Source: Lachnospiraceae bacterium (GTDB taxonomy: Bacteria > Bacillota > Clostridia > Lachnospirales > Lachnospiraceae). Taken from it: a stretch of 37,550 nt of DNA. A program made the position numbers and the translations under genes. The stretch is taken from positions 1 to 37,550 of the forward strand of contig JAQXIR010000046.1 in assembly GCA_029007885.1 (NCBI GenBank). The letters run 5' to 3'. Positions 23,830-33,065 of this stretch are shown here, one piece after another. The notes below the pieces were generated by a model. It saw nothing but the letters and a program-made list of their open reading frames with translations, was not told where the DNA came from and searched no databases. Each line of letters starts with the position of its first letter. Position 1 is the stretch's first letter.

Positions 23830-23904
23830 TCAAATACAATTTTTATCACCTATCATTTGTATCGGGCAGCGTTCTGCTGTCTGTTTTTCACAAGGAATTT
23901 ATTT

Positions 23905-24612
23905 ATGGAATATATCAGCAGTTTTGTATGGGAAAAAGGCAGCCGCATGGAAAACGAGGATGCCTTCTGCATTCGTGAAATGGAAAGGGATGGAAAATCC
24001 TATCTGTTTGCGGCAGTCTGCGACGGAATCGGAGGACTGGAAGAAGGAAAGAATGCAGCAACCTTTACGATTTCGTTCCTGCGGGACGCATTGCCGGAAT
24101 TTTTGGAACAATATCCGGAACCTGTAAGCGGCAGACAGATGAAGCGTTTTTTCCTGCGCAAAATATTTGCATGTCATGAAAGAGTAAGACGATATGGAAC
24201 AAACAGAAAAATCAAACTTGGCACGACACTTTCCATGCTTGTACTTACGGGAGATAAAGGATTTCTGTTTCATACGGGTGACAGCAGCATTTATGTAGGA
24301 AAACAAAAACTAAAGAAGAAAACGAAAGACCAGCGCAATAAGAAAGGAGCATTGGTGCGGGCAATCGGAGCGGGGAATTTTTATCGTCCGTATGTTAAAA
24401 AACTCTGCATCTGCAAGGGAACTTCGATTCTTTTATGCAGTGATGGATTTTCGGGAAAAAATGAATCGTTTCTTTGCAAAAAAGAATTTTTGAAAAATAT
24501 GGGAAGTTCAAAAGAGAGAATGCAGAATAAACTGGAACAAATCACAAAAGAAACTCTTTTAAGAAAAGAAGCAGATAATATTACTGCAGTTTTTATCAAA
24601 AGAATAAAGTAA
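23905..24612 (+). CDS. PP2C-type protein serine/threonine phosphatase
   Basis: The 235-residue protein is a PP2C (PPM) phosphatase. Metal-binding motifs are in place: NED at residues 17-19, VCDGIGG (D40), HTGDSSIYVG, LCSDGFSG and the C-terminal ADNITAVFI. It is similar to PrpC/Stp phosphatases that reverse kinase action. The ATG at 23905 has AAGGAA about 9 bases upstream; an earlier frame opening at 23857 encodes unrelated residues. The kinase begins 10 bases after its stop with its own AGGAGG. The middle of the protein is Lys-rich (KQKLKKKTKDQRNKKG). Confidence 0.9.
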   Translation: MEYISSFVWEKGSRMENEDAFCIREMERDGKSYLFAAVCDGIGGLEEGKNAATFTISFLRDALPEFLEQYPEPVSGRQMKRFFLRKIFACHERVRRYGTNRKIKLGTTLSMLVLTGDKGFLFHTGDSSIYVGKQKLKKKTKDQRNKKGALVRAIGAGNFYRPYVKKLCICKGTSILLCSDGFSGKNESFLCKKEFLKNMGSSKERMQNKLEQITKETLLRKEADNITAVFIKRIK

Positions 24613-24622
24613 GGAGGTCTGC

Positions 24623-25954
24623 ATGGAAAGAAATCATGTGATTACGATAAATGACCGTTATGAGTGTCGAAAACTTCTGGGAGAAGGAACTGACGGAAGG
24701 GTGTTTCTTGCCTATGACCGGAAACTAAAGAAGGAATGGGCCTTAAAGGAATGTAAAGAACTGCCGCCCGGCGGTCTGATGGCATTTCGAAAACTTAACT
24801 GTCATATATTTCCCAGGATTGTTGATTTGATACAGGAAAACAATAGGCAGTACCTTGTTATGGACTATGTAGAAGGAAGAAGCTTACGGGAGCGAATGAG
24901 TGAAGGAGCCGTTTCGGAAGGGGAAGTGCGTATGTGGGCAGCGGAAATTGCGGAAGGAATGCTGCTTTTACATAAAATGGAGCCGCCGCTTCTGTATATG
25001 GACTGCAAACCGGACAATATTATGTTAACTCCGGAAAATGAAATACGGATAATCGATTTCGGAAGTATGTATGCATGCGAGGAAAGCAGACAGCAAAGAA
25101 TCAGCGGAACTCTTTTTTACGCATCGCCGGAACAGAAGAATTACGGAAAACAAAGAATACAGCCGGATGTACGTACAGACATCTATGCTTTTGGAATGAC
25201 ATTGTATGTGCTGCTTACCGGAAAAGAGGAAGAATACAGGAATCGGACGGGAACACTCCTTGTAAGGGCACTGAATCCCGCGATATCGGAAGGCATGGAA
25301 TCTGTTATTGCAAAATGCACGGCGCTTTCACCCCATAAGAGATACCAGTCGATGGAAGAAGTGCTGTATCACTTAAAACATATTGACAGAATCGGTAAGC
25401 AGAGCAATAGGAAAGCACTCTTGCGAAAATCGATAGACATTCTACTGGAAGTATTTTCTGCGGCAGGCACTCTTATCTGTGCCTTGGCATTTGCGAAAGG
25501 AAGAGGAGAAATTTCTTTTGCAGCGTGTATTTTATGCATTCTTTTCTTTGTCCTGCTTGTCGGAAAAAGAAAACAAAAGCAAATCGTTATCTGGAAGATG
25601 AAACAGGACATCTTTCGGGGATGTGGGAAAAAGGTGCTTTTACTTATGGCAGCAGTGTTCCTGTTTTTGGGAAAATTACCGGTAAAAGCATATCAGGAAA
25701 GGGAATCTTTTTCACCGATTCTGTACGACGGACAGGGGAGAAAAATATTGATTAAGCAGGATGGAGTGTGGGAAACGGACGGAGATATTTTTGTGCAGAT
25801 TCCCAAGGAAGAACTTTCCAAAAACATCAATGAAATCGTTGTTTCATGCAGTGATACAGAAAGCGGAAGCTTTCGAAAATTTTCTTTCCAATGTCTGCGA
25901 AAAGAATCCGGAGCAGTTGAAAATAACCCCTCGATAACGTATACTAATCAGTAG
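24623..25954 (+). CDS. Membrane Ser/Thr protein kinase, non-RD type, without PASTA repeats
   Basis: The 443-residue protein has an N-terminal kinase domain: glycine loop GEGTDG (residues 20-25), ATP-binding lysine K42, catalytic loop YMDCKPDN (D127, N132), DFG at 145-147, and an APE-like SPEQ. The usual HRD is YMD, so the activation-loop arginine is missing (a non-RD kinase). The segment between K42 and the hinge is short, so the C-helix region is reduced and its Glu is not obvious. Residues about 275-310 form two membrane segments and a third follows near 335-355, placing an extracellular tail of about 85 residues outside. No PASTA domain is present. It pairs with the PP2C gene just upstream. 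Confidence 0.85.
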   Translation: MERNHVITINDRYECRKLLGEGTDGRVFLAYDRKLKKEWALKECKELPPGGLMAFRKLNCHIFPRIVDLIQENNRQYLVMDYVEGRSLRERMSEGAVSEGEVRMWAAEIAEGMLLLHKMEPPLLYMDCKPDNIMLTPENEIRIIDFGSMYACEESRQQRISGTLFYASPEQKNYGKQRIQPDVRTDIYAFGMTLYVLLTGKEEEYRNRTGTLLVRALNPAISEGMESVIAKCTALSPHKRYQSMEEVLYHLKHIDRIGKQSNRKALLRKSIDILLEVFSAAGTLICALAFAKGRGEISFAACILCILFFVLLVGKRKQKQIVIWKMKQDIFRGCGKKVLLLMAAVFLFLGKLPVKAYQERESFSPILYDGQGRKILIKQDGVWETDGDIFVQIPKEELSKNINEIVVSCSDTESGSFRKFSFQCLRKESGAVENNPSITYTNQ

Positions 25955-25993
25955 GCAAAAGTTTTTAAAATCTTTATATATGAGGAGTATGCG

Positions 25994-27046
25994 ATGTATC
26001 GAGATCATACAAAAGTAGTAAAAATCGGAGATAAGGTGATTGGCGGTGGCAACCCTATCTTAATTCAGTCAATGACAAATGTGCCGACAGAAGATGTTGC
26101 ACGATGTGTGGAGCAGATTCTGAAACTGGAGGCGGCCGGATGCGAGATTATTCGCTGTACGGTACCAAATATAGAAGCGGCCAAAGCACTAAAAGAGATT
26201 AAAAAGCAGATTCACATTCCGCTTGTTGCGGATATTCATTTTGACTATAAGATGGCGATTGCGGCAATGGAAAACGGTGCCGATAAGATTCGCATCAATC
26301 CCGGTAACATTGGCGGTCGGGAAAATGTAGAGGCAGTTGTAAAAGTGGCAAAGGAACGGAATATTCCGATTCGTGTCGGCGTAAACAGCGGGTCTTTGGA
26401 AAAAAATCTGGTGGAGAAATACGGCGGTGTTACGGCACAAGGAATTGTTGAGAGCGCATTAGACAAGGTAAAGATGATTAAAGATTGTGATTATGACAAT
26501 ATGGTTATCAGTATTAAGTCATCAGATGTATTAATGTGTATCAAAGCACACGAACTGCTTGCAGATAAGACGCCATATCCGCTTCATGTCGGAATTACGG
26601 AATCGGGAACCGTGCTTAGCGGAAATATCAAGTCTGCGGTTGGTCTGGGAATAATTCTGCATGAAGGAATCGGTGATACAATCAGGGTATCCTTAACCGG
26701 AGACCCGGCAGAAGAGATTAAATCGGCAAAATTGATTCTTAAGACACTCGGTCTGCGTAAGGGCGGTATTGAAGTGGTAAGCTGTCCGACTTGCGGAAGA
26801 ACAAAGATTGATTTGATTTCTCTTGCCACACAGGTGGAAAATATGGTTGCCGATATTCCGCTGGATATCAAAGTGGCAGTAATGGGATGTGCCGTGAACG
26901 GCCCGGGAGAGGCAAAAGAAGCCGATATCGGAATTGCAGGCGGCATCGGAGAGGGCCTGTTAATCAAAAAAGGCGAGATTATAAAAAAGGTACCGGAGGA
27001 TCAGCTTCTTTCTGCACTGCGGGAAGAACTGTTGAACTGGAAGTAA
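25994..27046 (+). CDS. ispG: (E)-4-hydroxy-3-methylbut-2-enyl-diphosphate synthase (IspG)
   Basis: IspG is the [4Fe-4S] enzyme that makes HMBPP late in the MEP pathway. The 350-residue protein has the TIM-barrel part starting PILIQSMTNVPTEDV, RINPGNIGG, and the cluster ligands in SCPTCGRT (two Cys) and MGCAVNGPGE (third Cys). This is the short bacterial form. GAGGAG lies upstream of the ATG. The gap from the kinase gene is 39 bases with no terminator, so it may share that transcript. Confidence 0.97.
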   Translation: MYRDHTKVVKIGDKVIGGGNPILIQSMTNVPTEDVARCVEQILKLEAAGCEIIRCTVPNIEAAKALKEIKKQIHIPLVADIHFDYKMAIAAMENGADKIRINPGNIGGRENVEAVVKVAKERNIPIRVGVNSGSLEKNLVEKYGGVTAQGIVESALDKVKMIKDCDYDNMVISIKSSDVLMCIKAHELLADKTPYPLHVGITESGTVLSGNIKSAVGLGIILHEGIGDTIRVSLTGDPAEEIKSAKLILKTLGLRKGGIEVVSCPTCGRTKIDLISLATQVENMVADIPLDIKVAVMGCAVNGPGEAKEADIGIAGGIGEGLLIKKGEIIKKVPEDQLLSALREELLNWK

Positions 27047-27058
27047 GGATAAAAACGC

Positions 27059-30000
27059 ATGGGAAAAATATTTTCGGAAGTGTTTCCGACTCTGCAACTG
27101 AATAAAGAATTGGAACCGCTGTTTGCGGATGTGACGGTAGAACGTGTTACGACCAATAAGCAGAAAGACTTTCTGCGGATTTATCTGTTGTCCGGCCATC
27201 TGATCAGAAAAGAAATGATCTATGCACTGGAAAAAGAAATCAAGCGACAGTTGTTTCCGAAAATTTCCATGACGATCAAAATACAGGAAAAGTTTGTCTT
27301 ATCCTCCCAGTATACGGTGCAGACACTCTGGGAGGTTTATAGGGACAGTTTGTTACTGGAATTAGAACAGTACGATCATATTATTTATACAGCCTTGAAA
27401 AGAGCAGAGATTTCCTTTCAAGGGGATACAATGAACATTGTGCTTGCGGATTCGGTTCCGGTTCGGGAAAAAGAACAGGAACTGCGTTCCGTTTTGGAAA
27501 AAATTATCGGAGAACGCTGTGGAATCCGCTGTGAACTGCATATGGAATACCGGGAATCCAAAGTAAGCGAACAGAAAAAAGAAGATGAGATGATTCTTTT
27601 GCGCGAGGTGGCTCAAATTGCGGCAAGAGCCGGTATCGGTGAGCATCCTCATACGCAAGAGAATGAGGTGATACAGAAGGAACCGGAAACGGTGCAGGTA
27701 CAGAAAGAGCCGGATAAAGGAAAGCATACAGTGCGGTCTGCATCTGAGAAACAGGAAACGAAGAAACCGTTAAAACGCTCGGAACATCCGGATGTAGTTT
27801 ACGGAAAGGAATTTGAAGAGGACGCAATTCCGATTGAAGATATTATTGGAGAAATCGGAGAAGTGGTCATTCGCGGAAAAGTTATCAGTGTCGACAAACG
27901 GGAAATCAGAAACGAAAAAACGATTTACTTTTTTGATATTACAGATTTTACCGATACGATGACCGTTAAAATCTTCCTGCGTAACGATCAGGTGGAAGAG
28001 ATTGCAAAGGACATTACGCCGGGAGCTTTCTTAAAAGTGAAGGGGATGGCAATCGTAGATAAGTTTGATGGGGAACTGACGGTTGGCTCCATTAACGGCA
28101 TTATGAAAATCAAGAACTTTACAACTACCCGAATGGACCATAGTGTGAAAAAGCGTGTTGAACTGCACTGTCATACGAAAATGAGTGATATGGACGGAGT
28201 TTCCGAAGCAAAGGATATTGTAAAGCGTGCGTATCAATGGGGACATCCTGCGATTGCGATTACCGATCACGGAGCGGTGCAGGCATTCCCGGATGCCAAC
28301 CATGTCTGGGAAGATTTATGGAAGGCAGAAAAAGCAAAACGGAAAGAGGCAGGAGAAGAAAATCCTGATCCAAATGATTTCTTTAAGGTAATCTACGGGG
28401 TAGAAGCATATCTTGTCGATGATTTAAAGGAGATTGTGACAAATGTAAAAGGACAGTCTCTTGATAATACCTATGTGGTATTTGACTTAGAAACAACGGG
28501 ATTTTCCTGTGTGAAGAATAAAATAATTGAAATTGGCGGTGTCAAAGTACAAAACGGTGAGATTGTGGATCATTTCTCCGAGTTTGTGAATCCGTTGACG
28601 CCGATTCCGTATGAGATTGAAAAACTGACCGGCATATCTGATGAACAGGTAATGGATGCAGAAGAAATTGAGAATGTATTGCCTCGTTTTTTGGAATTCT
28701 GCAAAGATTGCGTGCTTGTGGCACACAACTCATCCTTTGATATGTCGTTTATTGAAGAAAACGCAAGGCGGCAAGGACTTGCTGCCAACTTTACCTGTGT
28801 TGATACATTGGGACTCTCAAGAGCTTTACTGCCGAATCAGGCAAAGCATACACTGGATGCCGTAGCAAAGACTCTGAAGGTTTCTTTGGAAAATCATCAT
28901 CGTGCGGTGGATGATGCACAGGCGACTGCAGAAATCTTTATCAAACTGATGGATATGGTCAGGGATAAAGGGGTAAAAACCCTGCAGGAAATGAATTCTC
29001 TGGAAGAAGAAAGCGTGGAAGCAGTCAGCAAACTGCCTTCTTATCATGCAATCATGCTTGCAAAGAACAATACCGGCAGAGTGAACCTTTATAAGATGGT
29101 TTCCGAATCTCATCTGACATATTTTAACAAGCGCCCGAAGATTCCCAAAAGCCTGCTTTTGAAACATCGGGAAGGAATTCTTATGGGAAGTGCCTGCGAG
29201 GCGGGCGAAGTATACCGTGCGCTTCTGGCACAGAAATCGGATGCAGAGATTGCAAGACTGGTAGAATTCTATGATTATCTGGAGATACAGCCTGTTGGCA
29301 ATAATGCGTTTATGATTGAGTCCGAGAAAATCACCAATGTCAATTCGATTGAGGATATTCAGGACTTTAACCGACGGATTGTAGACCTGGGAGAAAAATT
29401 CAACAAGCCGGTAGTGGCAACTTGTGATGTGCATTTTCTGGACCCTGAGGACGAGGTTTACCGCCGCATCATCATGGCGGGAAAAGGATTTAAAGATGCG
29501 GATTCTCAGGCACCGCTGTATCTTAGAACGACGGAAGAGATGCTGGAAGAGTTTTCCTATTTGGGAAGTGATAAGGCTCAGGAAGTTGTCATTACAAATA
29601 CAAATAAAATTGCGGATATGATAGAGACAATATCGCCGGTGCGGCCGGATAAATGTCCGCCGATTATTGAAGACAGTGATAAAACGTTGACCGATATCTG
29701 CTATACAAGAGCTCATGAACTGTACGGAGACCCGTTGCCGGAGATTGTGGAAAACCGCCTGAAAAAGGAACTGGATTCTATTATTAAAAATGGATTTGCG
29801 GTTATGTATATCATTGCACAAAAACTTGTATGGAAATCGGTTGAGGACGGTTATCTGGTAGGTTCGCGAGGTTCGGTAGGCTCGTCGTTTGTAGCAACCA
29901 TGTCCGGAATTACGGAAGTCAACCCGTTAAGTCCGCACTATTATTGCCTAAACTGCCATTACAGCGAATTTGATTCCGAAGAAGTAAAAGCCTATGCCGG

Positions 30001-31549
30001 AAAAGCCGGAATTGATATGCCGGATAAAGTATGTCCTGTCTGCGGGCAAAAACTAAAAAAGGACGGATTTGATATTCCGTTTGAAACATTCCTGGGATTT
30101 AAAGGAGACAAGGAACCGGATATCGATTTGAATTTCTCCGGCGAATATCAGAGTAAAGCACATAAATATACAGAAGTTATTTTCGGTGCCGGACAAACTT
30201 TCCGTGCCGGAACAATCGGTACACTGGCGGATAAGACGGCTTACGGATATATCAAAAATTATTATGAGGAACGCGGAGTCAAAAAACGTGCCTGTGAGAT
30301 TAACCGGCTTGTGGGCGGTTGCACGGGAATCAGGAGAAGTACCGGACAGCATCCGGGCGGTATTGTTGTACTTCCGGTGGGGGAGGATATTAATTCTTTT
30401 ACCCCGGTTCAGCATCCGGCAAATGATATGACAACCGACATTGTCACAACACATTTTGACTATCACTCGATTGACCATAACCTGTTAAAACTTGATATTC
30501 TCGGACACGACGATCCGACTATGATTCGTATGCTGCAGGATTTGACCGGAATCGATCCGACGACGATTCCGTTAGATGACCCACAGGTAATGTCGCTGTT
30601 TCAGTCAACCAAGGCACTTGGCATTACACCACAGCAGATTGACGGTTGTCCGGTGGGGTCTTTAGGAATTCCGGAGTTTGGTACGGATTTTGTTATCCAG
30701 ATGTTACTGGATACGAAACCGGAATCTTTCTCGGACCTTGTTCGTATTTCCGGGTTGTCACACGGAACGGACGTGTGGCTCGGCAATGCACAGACGTTGA
30801 TTGAAGAAGGAAAAGCAACAATTTCCACAGCAATCTGTACAAGAGATGATATTATGACCTATCTGATTCAGACCGGCGTAGAGAGTAGTCTTTCTTTTAC
30901 GATTATGGAGAGTGTCCGGAAAGGAAAAGGATTAAATGAGATGGAAGAAGCCATGATTGCGGCAGGTGTTCCGGACTGGTATATATGGTCATGTAAAAAA
31001 ATCAAGTATATGTTCCCGAAGGCCCATGCGGCAGCCTATGTTATGATGGCATGGAGAATTGCTTACTGTAAGGTATATCATCCGTTAGCATATTATGCAG
31101 CATATTTCAGCATCCGTGCATCGGCATTTTCCTATGAACTGATGTGTCAGGGACAAAGTCATCTGGAACGTGTTATGAACGATTACAAAAAACGGAGCGA
31201 TACGCTTTCCCAAAAGGAGCAGGCATCTTTCAAAGATATGCGGATTGTACAGGAAATGTATGCGCGCGGTTTTGAGTTTTTACCGATAGACATTTTTAAA
31301 GCACAGTCAAGGCTTTTTCAAATTATCGACGGGAAACTGATGCCGTCATTAAGCAGCATCGACGGTCTTGGAGAAAAAGCGGCAGATGCGATTGTTGAGG
31401 CGGCAAAAGACGGTCCGTTTTTATCTAAGGATGATTTCCGCATGCGGACAAAAGTATCGAAAACCGTTGTGGAATTGATGGATTCGCTGGGCTTGTTCGG
31501 TGACATTCCGGAATCAAACCAAATCAGCCTGTTTGATTTTGCAATTTAG
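27059..31549 (+). CDS. polC: DNA polymerase III PolC-type alpha subunit
   Basis: PolC is the main replicative polymerase of Firmicutes, with its own 3'-5' exonuclease. The 1496-residue protein has an N-terminal domain (to about 230), an OB domain (about 260-345), a PHP segment from 367 (LHCHTKMSDMDG, ITDHGA), an inserted DEDD exonuclease from about 474 (VFDLETTGF, AHNSSFDM, HRAVDDAQAT), the second PHP half, and the polymerase core with GSRGSVGSSFVATMSG, a zinc-finger (CLNC and CPVC, about 963-996), and PDIDLNFSG at about 1020. All domains look intact and the length is typical. It follows ispG by 12 bases. Confidence 0.98.
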   Translation: MGKIFSEVFPTLQLNKELEPLFADVTVERVTTNKQKDFLRIYLLSGHLIRKEMIYALEKEIKRQLFPKISMTIKIQEKFVLSSQYTVQTLWEVYRDSLLLELEQYDHIIYTALKRAEISFQGDTMNIVLADSVPVREKEQELRSVLEKIIGERCGIRCELHMEYRESKVSEQKKEDEMILLREVAQIAARAGIGEHPHTQENEVIQKEPETVQVQKEPDKGKHTVRSASEKQETKKPLKRSEHPDVVYGKEFEEDAIPIEDIIGEIGEVVIRGKVISVDKREIRNEKTIYFFDITDFTDTMTVKIFLRNDQVEEIAKDITPGAFLKVKGMAIVDKFDGELTVGSINGIMKIKNFTTTRMDHSVKKRVELHCHTKMSDMDGVSEAKDIVKRAYQWGHPAIAITDHGAVQAFPDANHVWEDLWKAEKAKRKEAGEENPDPNDFFKVIYGVEAYLVDDLKEIVTNVKGQSLDNTYVVFDLETTGFSCVKNKIIEIGGVKVQNGEIVDHFSEFVNPLTPIPYEIEKLTGISDEQVMDAEEIENVLPRFLEFCKDCVLVAHNSSFDMSFIEENARRQGLAANFTCVDTLGLSRALLPNQAKHTLDAVAKTLKVSLENHHRAVDDAQATAEIFIKLMDMVRDKGVKTLQEMNSLEEESVEAVSKLPSYHAIMLAKNNTGRVNLYKMVSESHLTYFNKRPKIPKSLLLKHREGILMGSACEAGEVYRALLAQKSDAEIARLVEFYDYLEIQPVGNNAFMIESEKITNVNSIEDIQDFNRRIVDLGEKFNKPVVATCDVHFLDPEDEVYRRIIMAGKGFKDADSQAPLYLRTTEEMLEEFSYLGSDKAQEVVITNTNKIADMIETISPVRPDKCPPIIEDSDKTLTDICYTRAHELYGDPLPEIVENRLKKELDSIIKNGFAVMYIIAQKLVWKSVEDGYLVGSRGSVGSSFVATMSGITEVNPLSPHYYCLNCHYSEFDSEEVKAYAGKAGIDMPDKVCPVCGQKLKKDGFDIPFETFLGFKGDKEPDIDLNFSGEYQSKAHKYTEVIFGAGQTFRAGTIGTLADKTAYGYIKNYYEERGVKKRACEINRLVGGCTGIRRSTGQHPGGIVVLPVGEDINSFTPVQHPANDMTTDIVTTHFDYHSIDHNLLKLDILGHDDPTMIRMLQDLTGIDPTTIPLDDPQVMSLFQSTKALGITPQQIDGCPVGSLGIPEFGTDFVIQMLLDTKPESFSDLVRISGLSHGTDVWLGNAQTLIEEGKATISTAICTRDDIMTYLIQTGVESSLSFTIMESVRKGKGLNEMEEAMIAAGVPDWYIWSCKKIKYMFPKAHAAAYVMMAWRIAYCKVYHPLAYYAAYFSIRASAFSYELMCQGQSHLERVMNDYKKRSDTLSQKEQASFKDMRIVQEMYARGFEFLPIDIFKAQSRLFQIIDGKLMPSLSSIDGLGEKAADAIVEAAKDGPFLSKDDFRMRTKVSKTVVELMDSLGLFGDIPESNQISLFDFAI

Positions 31550-31560
31550 GAGGAAAAGAA

Positions 31561-32157
31561 ATGGAACAATTTTTGAAATCATTAGCTTCCGGTGAACCGG
31601 TTCCCGGTGGGGGCGGTGCCAGTGCACTTGTCGGTGCGGTGGGCTGTGCATTATGCAGTATGGTGGCAAATTTAACTTCGGGGAAGAAAAAGTATGCACA
31701 GTATCAGGAACGTATCGAAGAATTGCTTCCTTTTTTGGAAAAGAAACGGGAAGAATTGATATCGGATATTCAAAAAGATGCGGATGCTTTTCTGCCGCTA
31801 TCGAAAGCATACGGAATTGATAAGGAGCATCCGGACCGTGACAGGATTATGGAAGAAGCATTGCTTACGGCTTGTGAGGCACCGATGCAAATCCTTGCGG
31901 ATATCAGCGAACTGGTTCCGGTACTGGAAGAACTTTCCGTAATCGGCTCAAGACTTGCTATCAGTGATGTTGCAGTTGCGGCAGCATCGTGCAGCTGCGC
32001 ATTAAAAGGCGCTGTTATGAATATTTACATCAATACAAAATCCATGAAAAACCGAAAAGTTGCGGATGAGATGAACAGGAAGGCCGCAGAATTGGTAAAA
32101 GATGGATGCTTTAGATGTGATAAGGTTTATGAGGAAATCACAGCAGGTATGAAGTAA
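31561..32157 (+). CDS. fchA: Methenyltetrahydrofolate cyclohydrolase (FchA, FTCD_C family)
   Basis: The 198-residue protein belongs to the cyclodeaminase/cyclohydrolase family. It begins with a catalytic-type EPVPGGGGASALVGAVG loop, then MVANLTSGKK and a helical bundle typical of the C-terminal domain of formiminotransferase cyclodeaminase. As a stand-alone protein it usually acts as FchA, hydrolysing 5,10-methenyl-THF to 10-formyl-THF. AGGAGG lies before the ATG. It is 11 bases after polC and 41 bases before folD. The neighbouring FolD lacks key cyclohydrolase residues, which favours the FchA role over cyclodeaminase. Confidence 0.88.
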   Translation: MEQFLKSLASGEPVPGGGGASALVGAVGCALCSMVANLTSGKKKYAQYQERIEELLPFLEKKREELISDIQKDADAFLPLSKAYGIDKEHPDRDRIMEEALLTACEAPMQILADISELVPVLEELSVIGSRLAISDVAVAAASCSCALKGAVMNIYINTKSMKNRKVADEMNRKAAELVKDGCFRCDKVYEEITAGMK

Positions 32158-32198
32158 ATATGAAATAGAAAAATGACATCAGGAAGGAAGCATATTAT

Positions 32199-33035
32199 AT
32201 GCAGGAATTAAGAGGAATGCCGGTTGTGAAAGGGATTGCCGGTGATATTACGAAGAGAATCGAAGAACTTTCCAAAAAAGGAATTGTACCGAAGCTGGCG
32301 GTTGTACGGGTAGGCGAAAGAGAAGATGACCTTTCCTATGAAAGAGGATTGCTAAAACGATTCTCGGCAGTCGGGGCACAGGTTGCATCATACGTATATC
32401 CGGATACTGTTACACAGGAAGAACTGGAAGAGGGAATCACAAGATTAAATGAAGAAAAGGATGTGCACGGAATTCTGGTGTTTCGCCCGCTTCCGAAACA
32501 TCTGAATGAAGAACGGATTAAAGAACTGGTAACGCCCCAAAAAGATGTGGATTGTATGGGCAGTATCAATAATGCCCATGTATTTGCACAGGACGGAAAA
32601 GGTCATGCACCCTGTACGCCACAGGCAGTAATTGAGATGCTTGACTTTTACGGTTTTAATTTGACCGGGAAAAAAGCAGTGGTTGTCGGACGCAGCATGG
32701 TGGTCGGCAAGCCGCTTGCAATGATGCTGTTAAAGAAAAATGCCACGGTTACGGTCTGCCATACAAAAACGGAAAACTTAAAAGAAGAATGTAAGGATGC
32801 TGATTTCCTATTTGCGGCAGCAGGTGTGGCAGAGATGATAGATGCTTCTTATGTACGGGAGGGACAGGTTGTAATCGATGTCGGAATCAACGTAAAAGAC
32901 GGAAAACTTTGCGGAGACGTCGCTTATGATGCGGTAAGTCCCATTGTTTTAGCGATTACGCCGGTTCCCGGTGGTGTCGGAACCGTTACGACCTCGGTGC
33001 TGCTTAAACATACGGTGGAGAGCGCAGAGAATTAA
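32199..33035 (+). CDS. folD: FolD-type methylene-THF dehydrogenase with degenerate cyclohydrolase site
   Basis: FolD normally does two steps: methylene-THF dehydrogenase and methenyl-THF cyclohydrolase. This 278-residue protein has the NAD(P) motif VVVGRSMVVGKPLAMMLL, the KDVDCMGSINN segment with the conserved Asp (D118), and TPVPGGVG. Compared without gaps to E. coli FolD, the catalytic Lys56 is Leu51 here (SYERGLLK; Tyr47 is kept) and the active-site Gln98 is Phe95 (ILVFRPLP). These residues serve the cyclohydrolase, so the protein is probably mainly a dehydrogenase. The adjacent FchA would supply the missing step. K53 two places later could partly replace the lysine. The gene ends in a shared terminator. 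Confidence 0.9.
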   Translation: MQELRGMPVVKGIAGDITKRIEELSKKGIVPKLAVVRVGEREDDLSYERGLLKRFSAVGAQVASYVYPDTVTQEELEEGITRLNEEKDVHGILVFRPLPKHLNEERIKELVTPQKDVDCMGSINNAHVFAQDGKGHAPCTPQAVIEMLDFYGFNLTGKKAVVVGRSMVVGKPLAMMLLKKNATVTVCHTKTENLKEECKDADFLFAAAGVAEMIDASYVREGQVVIDVGINVKDGKLCGDVAYDAVSPIVLAITPVPGGVGTVTTSVLLKHTVESAEN

Positions 33036-33065
33036 AGGAAAGACTATGTAGTCTTTCCTTTTTTT
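33034..33065. terminator. Bidirectional terminator between folD and the LacI-type gene
   Basis: AAAGGAAAGAC (33034-33044) pairs with GTCTTTCCTTT (33051-33061), with one more T-A pair, a 4-base loop and T7 on the plus strand. It overlaps the ends of both convergent genes. Confidence 0.9.

Noticed and set aside
23726..24127. 133-codon plus-strand frame overlapping the PP2C gene
   Set aside because: It begins inside the rseP terminator and overlaps PP2C in another frame; the PP2C frame carries the motifs.
28826..29821. 331-codon minus-strand frame opposite polC
   Set aside because: Fully antisense to conserved polC domains, with no recognisable motif.
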